From the NCBI GenBank assembly GCA_046765875.1, contig JBKPSJ010000393.1, positions 1-20,661 on the forward strand: 20,661 bases of DNA, written 5' to 3'. Below, piece by piece: positions 13,819-20,661 of the stretch (the stretch's first letter is position 1; every line of letters starts with the position of its first letter). The notes under the pieces were generated by a model. It was not told the DNA's origin and searched no databases. It saw only the letters and a list, made by a program, of their open reading frames with translations. The DNA is from DASRHY01 sp046765875. Its GTDB lineage: Bacteria; Actinomycetota; Actinomycetes; Propionibacteriales; Kribbellaceae. Position numbers and translations under genes: made by a program.

Positions 13819-14835
13819 TCAGACCCGGGCGCCGACCGGTTCGACAGCGTCGGCCTGCTCGGTCTCGGAGCCCTCCAGCGCCGCCAGGTACCGCTCGGCG
13901 TCGAGCGCGGCCGCACAGCCGGTGCCGGCCGCGGTCACGGCCTGCCGGTAGGTGTGGTCGACCAGGTCGCCGGCGGCGAACACGCCCGGCAGGTTGGTCC
14001 TGGTGCTGGGATCGTCGACCAGCACGTACCCCTCGCTGTCGGTGCGCACCTGGCCCGCGACCAGTTCCGACCGGGGGTCGTGACCGATCGCGATGAACAG
14101 GCCGGTGACCGGCAGTTCGCGCGTCTCGCCGGTGACGGTGTCGCGCAGGGTAATGCCGGTCAGCTTGTCGCCGCCGTTGATCGCGGCCACCTCGGAGTTC
14201 CAGGCGAACTCGATCTTGTCGTTGGCAAGCGCGCGGTCGGCCATGATCTTCGAGGCGCGCAACTCGTGGCGGCGGTGCACCACGATCACCTTCTTGGCGA
14301 ACCGGGTGAGGAAGGTCGCCTCCTCCATCGCCGAGTCGCCACCGCCGACGACCGCGATCTCCTGGTCGCGGAAGAAGAAGCCGTCACAGGTGGCACACCA
14401 CGACACGCCATGCCCGGACAACTGCTCCTCGTTGGGCAGGCCGAGCTTGCGGTAGCCCGATCCCATCGCGAGAATGACCGCCCTGGCGCGGTGCTCGTTG
14501 CCGGCCGAGTCGGTGACCACCTTGAGATCGCCGGTCAGATCGACAGCGATCACGTCGTCGGCGACCAGTTCGGCGCCGAACCGCTCGGCCTGCGAACGCA
14601 TCTGGTCCATCAGTGCCGGGCCCATGATGCCATCGGCGAAGCCGGGGTAGTTCTCCACGTCGGTCGTGTTCATCAGCGCGCCGCCGGCGGTGACCGAACC
14701 CTCGAAGACCAGCGGCTCCAGCCGGGCCCGCGCGGCGTAGACGGCGGCGGTGTAGCCGGCCGGTCCGGAGCCGATGACGATCACGTTGCGAACGGGCGAA
14801 ACAGAACTGGGAGTACCAGGAGTACCGAGGGTCAT
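13819..14835 (-). CDS. trxB: Thioredoxin reductase (NADPH)
   Basis: TrxB is a FAD enzyme that uses NADPH to reduce thioredoxin. The 338-residue protein shows the FAD-binding GSGPAG at 22-27, GGALMNTTDVENYPG (51-65), the redox-active CATC at 147-150, the NADPH-binding GGGDSA (164-169) with VHRRH after it, and the C-terminal FAD motif GVFAAGDLVD. An in-frame GTG at 14877 would add 14 residues, but it overlaps the -10 element of the SigR-like promoter, so ATG 14835 is the supported start, with a leader of about 35 bases. Residues 1-14 are a short Thr/Pro/Ser-rich extension. It follows the anti-sigma gene by 108 bases. Confidence 0.97.
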   Translation of the reverse strand: MTLGTPGTPSSVSPVRNVIVIGSGPAGYTAAVYAARARLEPLVFEGSVTAGGALMNTTDVENYPGFADGIMGPALMDQMRSQAERFGAELVADDVIAVDLTGDLKVVTDSAGNEHRARAVILAMGSGYRKLGLPNEEQLSGHGVSWCATCDGFFFRDQEIAVVGGGDSAMEEATFLTRFAKKVIVVHRRHELRASKIMADRALANDKIEFAWNSEVAAINGGDKLTGITLRDTVTGETRELPVTGLFIAIGHDPRSELVAGQVRTDSEGYVLVDDPSTRTNLPGVFAAGDLVDHTYRQAVTAAGTGCAAALDAERYLAALEGSETEQADAVEPVGARV

Positions 14836-14876
14836 GCGGTTCAGGATCCCTTGCGTCGTGGGCAGCACGTCGTACA

Positions 14877-14904
14877 CAACGGATCCTAGGCTCCCGCCAT
14901 TCCC
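14877..14904 (-). promoter_or_regulatory. SigR/SigH-type promoter of trxB-trxA
   Basis: On the minus strand GGGAAT (14904-14899), 18 bases, then GTTG (14880-14877) match exactly the GGGAAT-N18-GTTG consensus of Streptomyces SigR, the thiol-stress sigma factor known to drive trxBA. It lies about 40 bases before the trxB ATG. The SigM gene in this window is a different ECF type, so the cognate sigma is probably encoded elsewhere. Confidence 0.85.
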
Positions 14905-14905
14905 T

Positions 14906-14941
14906 ACGTCCCGCGGGCGCGAGGATGTCGGGGCGGTACGT
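14906..14941 (-). terminator. Possible weak terminator after the anti-sigma gene
   Basis: ACGT-C-CCGC (14906-14914) can pair with GCGG-T-ACGT (14933-14941), a nine-position stem with one mismatch and an 18-base loop. It starts two bases after the anti-sigma stop and ends next to the trxB promoter. There is no T-tract, so termination is uncertain. Confidence 0.25.
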
Positions 14942-14943
14942 CG

Positions 14944-15801
14944 TCAGCGACTGCGCAGCGTCACAGTTGTGACGTAGGCCACGGAGGCATCGGTCCCGAC
15001 GGCCCCCCGCGTATCACATCCTGTGACGACATACACCCGCACATCCTGGGACGAGCCGGACTGCATCGCGATCACCGTCGAACGGCGGCCCTCGACCAGC
15101 GCGGCCTGCACCAGCCGCAGCGTCCGGTTCGGCTGCCCAGTGGCGAACTGAGCCGCGCACCGCGCCTCGTCGGCGCTCGCGATCACGATCTGGCCCGTCG
15201 TGCCTTCGAGCAACCGCTGCACGGTCACCCCGACCTCACCCGTGGTCAGGTTCGACAGCGTGGTCACCTGCGAGGGGCTGTTCGGCCGTCTCGACGGCTG
15301 GATCCCGGCGGTGTTGCCCCCACTCTCGCCGGACACGCTGAGCAGCACGCCCACGCCGACGGCGCAGACCAGGACGACCGCCGCCGCGCCGAGCAGTAGC
15401 CGGGGCAGGCGCCGGCGATCCTTGGTGAACTGCGCCAGCGAGTGCACGCCGACCGTGGACGAGCGCAGCATCGCCTCGGAGGCGATCACCTGGTCGAGCC
15501 GTTCGGCCACCTGCGCCGGCATCGAGATCTCGGCGCGGCCCTCCTCCGCAAGGTCCGCGCTCAGCTCGATCAGTGCGTCGTAGCTGCGCTGGCAGTCCGG
15601 GCAGCCCTTGATGTGGTCCCTGGCCCGGTGTGCCTCGCCGGCTGGCAGCAGGTTCTCGATCAGGTCGGCGACGGTGTCGACGTCCAGGTGATCGTCGACG
15701 CTGCGCGGCTCCTGCGCAGGCCCAGTATCGGGACCATGGTCAGAACCGTGTTCAGAACCGTGTTCAGAACCGTGTTCAGAACCGTGTTCAGAAGAGGTCA
15801 T
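14944..15801 (-). CDS. Zinc-finger-type transmembrane anti-sigma factor (SigM partner)
   Basis: The 285-residue protein is probably the membrane anti-sigma factor that holds the adjacent SigM inactive. A cytoplasmic anti-sigma domain (about 36-110) carries the HX3CX2C zinc signature at H63, C67 and C70 (HIKGCPDC). One membrane helix is at about 133-157, followed by an extracytoplasmic domain of about 128 residues with two cysteines (one near residue 213, one near 265) that I do not recognise. The N-terminus is odd: four exact 12-base repeats encode a His-, Glu-, Ser- and Gly-rich run (EHGS units, residues 5-21). It starts 70 bases after sigM. The same position is held by Rv3912 in M. tuberculosis. 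Confidence 0.88.
   Translation of the reverse strand: MTSSEHGSEHGSEHGSEHGSDHGPDTGPAQEPRSVDDHLDVDTVADLIENLLPAGEAHRARDHIKGCPDCQRSYDALIELSADLAEEGRAEISMPAQVAERLDQVIASEAMLRSSTVGVHSLAQFTKDRRRLPRLLLGAAAVVLVCAVGVGVLLSVSGESGGNTAGIQPSRRPNSPSQVTTLSNLTTGEVGVTVQRLLEGTTGQIVIASADEARCAAQFATGQPNRTLRLVQAALVEGRRSTVIAMQSGSSQDVRVYVVTGCDTRGAVGTDASVAYVTTVTLRSR
15741..15788 (-). repeat. 12-base tandem repeat (4 copies) in the anti-sigma gene
   Basis: The unit CAGAACCGTGTT (plus strand) occurs four times without a mismatch, with partial units on both sides. The period is a multiple of three, so copy-number change would keep frame and only add or remove EHGS units at the N-terminus of the anti-sigma factor. Confidence 0.95.
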
Positions 15802-15871
15802 CGGGTGAGGCTCCGGTTGGTCGGCACGCGGGCGTCACGGGTGTGCGACCCGGATTCGACGCAGCAGACGG

Positions 15872-16564
15872 TCATCCGGTTCCCGCCTTTCCCGAAGTGC
15901 TCTCGGCACCGCCGCGGGTGGTCTGCCAGTGCCGCAGCAGGGGCAGCAGTTTGGCCCGGCCGCGAGCGCACCTGCTCTTCACCGTACCGGGAGCACAGTT
16001 CAGGATCGCGGCCGCTTCCTCGACCGAGTAGCCCTCCATGTCGACAAGGACCAGAGCGCTGCGCTGGTCCTCGTTGAGCTGTTTGAGAGCGTTCAGTACG
16101 TCGACCTGCCGCTCGCGTGTCTCGGCCGGGTCGACCGATTCGGGCCCGGCCAGTTCGGCGGCGCGGTCCTGGTCCTGCGGCAAGGGCTCGGCGGCGCGGA
16201 CCTGGCGCCGGCGCATCCGGTCCAGGCAGGCGTTCACCACGATCCGGTGCAGCCAGGTCGTCACCTTCGAGTCGCCGCGAAACGAGTCGGCACGCCGGAA
16301 CGCCGAGATGAACGCGTCCTGCAGGGCGTCGGCCGCCTCCTCCTGGTCGCCGAGGGTACGGATCGCCACCGCCCACATCCGGTCCCGGTGCCGCTTGACG
16401 ATGAACCCGAACGCGTGCGGGTCACCGGCCACGTGCAGCCGGAGAAGTTCGTGATCGGCGAGCGCGTCCAACCCGAGGGCCGGTGCGACCGGCCGGGCCG
16501 AACCGTCCGGCACCGCGGCGAACGGCACCGGGCCACGGCCCGCGTCGGTGGCGTCGCCGGTCAT
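15872..16564 (-). CDS. sigM: ECF RNA polymerase sigma factor SigM
   Basis: This 230-residue ECF (group 4) sigma factor has a sigma-2 domain at about 41-120, including DALQDAFISAFRRADSF and the -10-recognising TTWLHRIVVNACLDRMRRR. A Pro/Asp/Glu-rich linker follows, then a sigma-4 domain at about 152-212 with LVLVDMEGYSVEEAAAIL and GTVKSRCARGRAKL. About 36 extra N-terminal residues (Ala/Pro/Gly-rich) precede region 2. The ATG overlaps the pseudokinase stop (ATGA at 16561-16564). Gene order murJ, kinase-like, sigM, anti-sigma, trxB, trxA, cwlM equals Rv3910-Rv3915 in M. tuberculosis, which supports the name SigM. No autoregulated promoter could be identified. Confidence 0.93.
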   Translation of the reverse strand: MTGDATDAGRGPVPFAAVPDGSARPVAPALGLDALADHELLRLHVAGDPHAFGFIVKRHRDRMWAVAIRTLGDQEEAADALQDAFISAFRRADSFRGDSKVTTWLHRIVVNACLDRMRRRQVRAAEPLPQDQDRAAELAGPESVDPAETRERQVDVLNALKQLNEDQRSALVLVDMEGYSVEEAAAILNCAPGTVKSRCARGRAKLLPLLRHWQTTRGGAESTSGKAGTG

Positions 16565-18273
16565 CGCTGGATAGACACCTCGGCGATCTCCCCCCGGTAC
16601 TTGCCGCTGCTCTCCTTGGGGATCTTGGTCAGCCAGATCATCACGTACCGGGTCCGCACGCCGGCCGCGAGGTTGACCGTCACGGTCTCGCCGTTGGTGT
16701 CGCTCGCCTGTCCCTGCGCCTCCCAGTCGTCGGGACTCGCGGGCGATACGGAGGTGTCGCCGGACGGTACCCGGACCTCGAAGTCGTAAGGCCCTCGCCG
16801 GACCGACACGGTCACCTTGCTCACCGTCGTCACCTCACCGAGGTCGTACACGATGCCGACCCCCGGCTTCTCGTTGCCGAACGCGGCGTTGCTGTACGAC
16901 ATCGTCGTCCAGGTCGTGCTCTGCTTGCCGTCGTACGTCTTCGGCACGTCCTCGCGATGCTCCTCCCCGCTGCCCTGCGGGGGTGGGTCGACGTCACGGG
17001 CGCCGACGATCCTGATCGCCCCGCTGGCGGGCGCACTGTTCGTCGCGGGCGGGGGGCTGGAGTCGTCCGAGCCGCTGTCGCCAGAGGGATTGTTCTTGAG
17101 CAGGAACTGCGCCATGGCGACGACGGACAGCAGCGCCAGCACGGCAAGCAGGATCAGGATCGGACCGCCCCAGCCGCGTCGTTCCCTCGGACCCTCGGGG
17201 CGGCGGCGGCCGCCGTTGATCTGTCCATAGCTCGCGCGGCCGCCCGGTCCGGGACCGGCCGCCGCGCGCGGAACCGCCGGCCGCTGCGGAGGCATCGCCG
17301 GCGGACGCTGGACCGCGGTCGGTTGCACCGTCACGGCCGGGACCTGCCGGGTCGGTGCGTACGGGTCCCCGCCGCCAAACCGGTTGTTCGGATCGACGGC
17401 GGGCGGGGGCACCGCCACAGGAGTGAACACGGTCGCGGCATCGTCGATGCTGCCGTCGGACTGTGCCGCAGGGCCCTGCTCGTCGCTGATCTGCGCCGGT
17501 GGCTCGTGGGAGTGGCCGATCACGCCTGCCAAAGCCGCGGACAGCCCGGCCGCGCTGTTGATCGGGGCCGCGTGGTGCCGCGGCGGCGCGCCGAGCAACC
17601 GGTCCGAGATGTCGTCCAGCGACCGCGGTACGCCGGCCCGCACCTGGCGCGGGCTCATCAGCCGGCCGTGCTCCATCGGCGCGGCCTGCAGGCCCCAGGC
17701 CTGACCACCGGGCCAGCGCGCGGTCAGCGACGCGTACAGCACCTTGCCGAGGTCACGGATGTCCTCGGCCGGCGTTCCGGGCCCGTCCTGGCGCCGCAGC
17801 GCCGCCTCAGTGGCGACGCCGACGATCTTGATCCCGCCGGTGTCGGTGATGATCACGGTCGCCGGACTGATCGCGCCGTGCGGCTGCCCGGACCGGTGCA
17901 GTAGTTCGAGCGCTTCGGAGACCTCGCGGGTCAGCCAGCCGGCCTGCTGGCCGGTCAGCGGGCCGTTGCCGAGCATCCGTTCCAGCGAGCGGCCGCCGGC
18001 CCACTCACGTACGCAGTAGGTCACCCCGTCGTAGGCCGAGCAGTCCAGCACGCGCAGGAATCGCGAGTCGGCTGCCGTCGCGGCCCGGCGGGCGGCCTCG
18101 TACAGCCGGTTCGAGCGCGGGTCGTCGGCGTCGAGCACGTCGACGGCCACGGCCCGGCTGAGCACCTCGTCGACCGCGCGCCAGATCCGGGCGTCGCCGT
18201 ACTCGGCGAGCAGTTCGGCGATCCGGTATCGGCCTGCCAGCAGGGTGCCCGGACTGACTGTCTGGTTCGGCAC
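16561..18273 (-). CDS. Transmembrane pseudokinase with extracytoplasmic discoidin-like domain
   Basis: The 570-residue protein has a kinase-like domain (about 8-250), a Pro-rich linker (about 285-365), one membrane helix (about 371-392) and an external beta-rich domain (about 418-570) resembling the F5/8 type C fold. Catalytic residues are missing: the Gly-rich loop is absent, the VAIK lysine is D45 (AVAVDVL), HRD is HGA (132-134) and DFG is GVA (152-154). It matches the C-terminal half of M. tuberculosis Rv3910, where a pseudokinase fused to MviN/MurJ is phosphorylated by PknB and recruits FhaA. Here it is a separate gene downstream of murJ. GTG 18273 has GGAGG 8 bases upstream; the open frame to 18381 is less likely. 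Its stop overlaps sigM. Confidence 0.88.
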   Translation of the reverse strand: MPNQTVSPGTLLAGRYRIAELLAEYGDARIWRAVDEVLSRAVAVDVLDADDPRSNRLYEAARRAATAADSRFLRVLDCSAYDGVTYCVREWAGGRSLERMLGNGPLTGQQAGWLTREVSEALELLHRSGQPHGAISPATVIITDTGGIKIVGVATEAALRRQDGPGTPAEDIRDLGKVLYASLTARWPGGQAWGLQAAPMEHGRLMSPRQVRAGVPRSLDDISDRLLGAPPRHHAAPINSAAGLSAALAGVIGHSHEPPAQISDEQGPAAQSDGSIDDAATVFTPVAVPPPAVDPNNRFGGGDPYAPTRQVPAVTVQPTAVQRPPAMPPQRPAVPRAAAGPGPGGRASYGQINGGRRRPEGPRERRGWGGPILILLAVLALLSVVAMAQFLLKNNPSGDSGSDDSSPPPATNSAPASGAIRIVGARDVDPPPQGSGEEHREDVPKTYDGKQSTTWTTMSYSNAAFGNEKPGVGIVYDLGEVTTVSKVTVSVRRGPYDFEVRVPSGDTSVSPASPDDWEAQGQASDTNGETVTVNLAAGVRTRYVMIWLTKIPKESSGKYRGEIAEVSIQR

Positions 18274-18383
18274 AGTCCTCCCTCCGGCACCCTTTCTCGC
18301 TTCGTGATCCCACACCGCCGCGTGGCGAGGTGGTCGTTGGACAGGCCCATGCTGGGGGCTGGGCTCACGGTGGTGATCCACCA

Positions 18384-18464
18384 GTGTCAGTACCGTGTCA
18401 GTACCGGTGTCAGTAAGTGTCCGTGACGGCGCCTGTGACGGTGCTGAGGACGGTGCTGAGGACG
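18384..18464. repeat. Short tandem repeats in the murJ-pseudokinase gap
   Basis: The 192-base gap 18274-18465 contains GTGTCAGTACC twice in tandem (18384-18405) with a third diverged copy to 18416, and GTGCTGAGGACG twice in tandem (18441-18464). No gene is seen. The gap may hold the start of the pseudokinase-sigM-anti-sigma transcript, but no -10/-35 pair is convincing. Confidence 0.7.
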
Positions 18465-18465
18465 G

Positions 18466-20661
18466 TCATGACCGCCCGGGCAGGCGCGACGTGATCGTCC
18501 GTACCAGGTCGTTGACCTCGGCGATTCGCAGGACCCTTGCCAGCCCGGCGTACACCGGCAACATGACGGCACCGGCCACGATCAGGAGTATGGCGCTGTA
18601 CACCGGCCCGCTGCCTTCGGTGAGGACGTTGAGCGCGAAGATGAGTACGACACCGCAACCGGCCGCGATCGTGGCGGCGATCACCATCGACAGCGCCGGC
18701 GCCAGCACCTCCGCCCCTTCCACCTGCGGTAGCCGCCGCCGCAGAACGGCGCGCGACACGAACACCCCCATCAGGTACGCCAGCGTGTACGCCGCCCCGA
18801 GCGCCACCGCACTCAGCCGTGGCGATGACAGCACGACGTGTACGCCGATCAGCGCGGCGGCGATGTTGACCCCGGCGATGCCGCACTGAATGAAGAACGG
18901 CGTCCTGGTGTCCTCGAACGCGTAGAAGGTACGCAACTGCAGGTACTGCACCGTGAACGGCAACAGGCCGAGCGACAACGCCATCAGCGTCAGCGACATC
19001 AGCCCGGTCCGGCCCTTCGCCGCGCCGTACTCGGCGACGAGTGACATCAGCGGGAACGCGAAGGCGAACATCCCGAGCGCGGCGGGTACGACCACCGCGA
19101 GCGCCTGCCGGGTGGTCGCGGCCGCGTCCCGGGCGACCGCCTCCAGATTCCCGTCTGACGCCTGCGCGGACAGCCTGGGCAGGATCGCCGTCGCCAGCGA
19201 CACGGTGACGATCCCGTGCGGTACCAGGAACATCAGCATCGCGGTCGAGTACGCGAACACACCGGCCGACTTCTCCGTCCCGGCCCCCGACGTACCGGTC
19301 AGCGCGAGCCGGGTGACGACGATCAGCGCGACCTGGTTGACCGCGACGAACAGTACGGTCCACATGCCGAGCCGAGCGGTATGGCCGAGCCCGGTCTGGC
19401 GCAGGCCGAACCGCGGCCGGTAGTGATAGCCGGATGCCCGCAGGTACGGCAGCAGCACCAGAAGCTGTACGGCGATGCCAGCAGTGTGGCCGAGGCCGAG
19501 CAGCAACGACTCCTGATCGGTGTAGCTCTCGGGCTGGCTGTGCGCGCCGTACAGGTTCCAGAACAGCAGGATGGTGCCGATGGCAACGACGTTGTTCGCG
19601 ATCGGTGCCCACATCATCGGCCCGAACCGCTGCCGGGCGTTGAGCACCTGCCCCACTAGTACGTACGCGCCGTAGAAGAAGATCTGCGGCAGGCACAGCC
19701 GGGTGAAGAACTCGATGTTCGCCCGTTGCTCCGCATGGGCAGGCGTGTTCATCGACCGCGGTATGTACAGGTGGGCGATCAACGGCGCGATCAGGACGCA
19801 GATGGTCGTCACGACTGCCAGGACCACCAGGCCGGCGGTCATCAGCCGGTCGGTGTACTCCTGGCCGCCGTCGCGGTGGTGCTTGATCGCCCGGACCAAC
19901 TGGGGGACCAGGACGGTGTTGAAGATGCCACCGGCGAGCAGGATGTACAGGCTGTTCGGGATGGTGTTCGCGACGGTGAACAAGTCGTTGCGGCCCTCGG
20001 CGCCGACCACGGCGGCCAAGAGCGCGATCCGCATGAACCCGGTCAGCCGCGACAGCACCGTGCCCGAGGCCATCACCACAGCGGCCTTGCCGGTCCGGCC
20101 GGTCTCGTACGACGGCCGCTCGGGCTCGCGCTTCTCCTCGACTGGCTCTTCCCACCCCGTGCGTACCCGTTCCTGTTCCCGGGCCGGCACTGCCGGGGCC
20201 GACGGAGCGGACGGGGCGGAGGGGGCGGAGGGGGCGGAGGGGGCGGACGGGGCGGACGGGGCATCGTCCCAGGTACGGCCGGTCCGTGGATCGGCCGGGG
20301 CGAGCGGCTCACGGATGGGCGCGAACGTCCCGGTCATCGTGTCGTCCCACGTGCCCCAGTCGGCCCAGCCGCGCTGACCGGGCTCACTCCAGCCACGGGT
20401 GATGGTGTCCTCCCACTGCCGCGGCGCGGCAGCCTCCCAGTGCCGCGGGTCGACCCGCTCGGGCGGCCTCGACGGGCTCTGCTGAGGTCGACTCGGGGCC
20501 TGTGCCCACTGCCCGAGGCCGTCGTCGGACGACGGGCGGGTCTGTGCCCACTGTCCGAGGCCCTCGGACCGCTGTGCCGGCGGTGGTGCAGGGGGTGACG
20601 GCGGGGGTGACGGCGGGGGTGACGGCGGGGGTGACGGCGGGGGTGACGGCGGGGGGGACGG
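18466..20661 (-). CDS. murJ: Lipid II flippase MurJ (MviN), 5' end outside the window
   Basis: MurJ flips lipid-linked peptidoglycan precursor across the membrane. From ATG 20337 the product is 623 residues; the core with about 14 membrane helices starts near residue 82. Conserved features include ASGTVLSRLTGFMRIALLA with R97 and R103 (family arginines), and NTIPNSLYILLAGGIFNTVLVPQLV. The frame stays open without a stop from that ATG to the window edge, adding at least 108 residues. These are a Pro/Ser repeat and a Trp-rich part (GLGQWAQ twice, then HWEAA, QWED and TWDD) that resembles the RTWDD after the ATG. No ATG/GTG/TTG occurs upstream within the window and ATG 20337 lacks a clear ribosome binding site. 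I infer that the true start is beyond 20661. Confidence 0.93.
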   Translation of the reverse strand, partial: PSPPPSPPPSPPPSPPPSPPPSPPAPPPAQRSEGLGQWAQTRPSSDDGLGQWAQAPSRPQQSPSRPPERVDPRHWEAAAPRQWEDTITRGWSEPGQRGWADWGTWDDTMTGTFAPIREPLAPADPRTGRTWDDAPSAPSAPSAPSAPSAPSAPSAPAVPAREQERVRTGWEEPVEEKREPERPSYETGRTGKAAVVMASGTVLSRLTGFMRIALLAAVVGAEGRNDLFTVANTIPNSLYILLAGGIFNTVLVPQLVRAIKHHRDGGQEYTDRLMTAGLVVLAVVTTICVLIAPLIAHLYIPRSMNTPAHAEQRANIEFFTRLCLPQIFFYGAYVLVGQVLNARQRFGPMMWAPIANNVVAIGTILLFWNLYGAHSQPESYTDQESLLLGLGHTAGIAVQLLVLLPYLRASGYHYRPRFGLRQTGLGHTARLGMWTVLFVAVNQVALIVVTRLALTGTSGAGTEKSAGVFAYSTAMLMFLVPHGIVTVSLATAILPRLSAQASDGNLEAVARDAAATTRQALAVVVPAALGMFAFAFPLMSLVAEYGAAKGRTGLMSLTLMALSLGLLPFTVQYLQLRTFYAFEDTRTPFFIQCGIAGVNIAAALIGVHVVLSSPRLSAVALGAAYTLAYLMGVFVSRAVLRRRLPQVEGAEVLAPALSMVIAATIAAGCGVVLIFALNVLTEGSGPVYSAILLIVAGAVMLPVYAGLARVLRIAEVNDLVRTITSRLPGRS
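20194..20256 (-). repeat. 9-base repeat encoding (Ser-Ala-Pro)7 in MurJ
   Basis: Seven tandem 9-base units encode SAP seven times at residues 28-48 counted from ATG 20337, in the cytoplasmic extension before the first membrane helix. Units vary only by synonymous third-position changes. Confidence 0.95.
20593..20661 (-). repeat. 12-base tandem repeat encoding Pro-Pro-Pro-Ser units, running off the window
   Basis: A 12-base unit (TGACGGCGGGGG on the plus strand) occurs five times at 20596-20655 with a diverged copy at the window edge. In the murJ frame it encodes a PPPS repeat. It continues to the last base, so its full length is unknown. Confidence 0.9.

Noticed and set aside
14836..14877. 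GTG 14877 as the start of trxB
   Set aside because: It overlaps the -10 element of the SigR-type promoter and adds 14 residues not typical of TrxB.
15741..15788. CRISPR-like array
   Set aside because: The repeats are 12 bases with no spacers and are in frame within the anti-sigma gene.
20335..20337. ATG as the definite start of murJ
   Set aside because: The frame is open to the window edge with related low-complexity sequence on both sides, and no good ribosome binding site precedes it. I treat the gene as cut by the window.
20194..20661. CRISPR or non-coding satellite at the right edge
   Set aside because: All repeat periods are multiples of three, there are no spacers, and the murJ frame is open through all of them.

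Overview
This window is a high-GC (about 70%) stretch of actinobacterial chromosome next to the replication origin. The gene order rpmH-rnpA-yidD-yidC-jag-rsmG-parA-parB, followed by murJ / pseudokinase / sigM / anti-sigma / trxB / trxA / cwlM on the opposite strand, is the conserved dnaA-proximal block known from Mycobacterium and Streptomyces. Separate murJ and pseudokinase genes, a SURF1/DUF3817 pair and the codon use suggest a non-mycobacterial lineage, perhaps Propionibacteriales (Kribbella/Nocardioides-like). That placement is inference. I see no tRNA, rRNA, transposase, phage gene or CRISPR array.

Left part (1-6445, plus strand): ribosomal protein L34, the RNase P protein, YidD and the YidC insertase are packed with overlapping or abutting ends. 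KhpB/Jag, RsmG and the ParA-ParB segregation pair follow. Two perfect parS cores lie inside coding sequence, one at the start of rsmG and one near the start of parA. ParA carries an unusually long (about 320 residues) hydrophilic N-terminal region before its ATPase domain.

Middle part (6446-12102): an accessory-looking but ordinary insert between parB and cwlM. On the minus strand are a PLP aminotransferase, a D-Ala-D-Ala ligase, SURF1 and DUF3817, with the last three closely packed. On the plus strand are a small membrane protein, a GNAT acetyltransferase and a DUF2784 membrane protein, followed by a convergent DUF4262 gene.

Right part (12169-20661, minus strand): murJ (lipid II flippase, cut by the window edge), a transmembrane pseudokinase, the ECF sigma factor SigM and its zinc-binding anti-sigma factor, thioredoxin reductase, thioredoxin, and a CwlM-type amidase-fold protein closed by a strong terminator. 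MurJ, the pseudokinase and CwlM are the parts that, in mycobacteria, connect Ser/Thr kinase signalling to peptidoglycan precursor supply. trxB-trxA have their own promoter that exactly fits the SigR/SigH redox-stress consensus.

I found no clearly new biological system. The best leads are the ParA N-terminal extension, the parS sites embedded in coding sequence, the MurJ N-terminal extension that runs off the window, the SigR-type promoter, and several in-frame tandem repeats.
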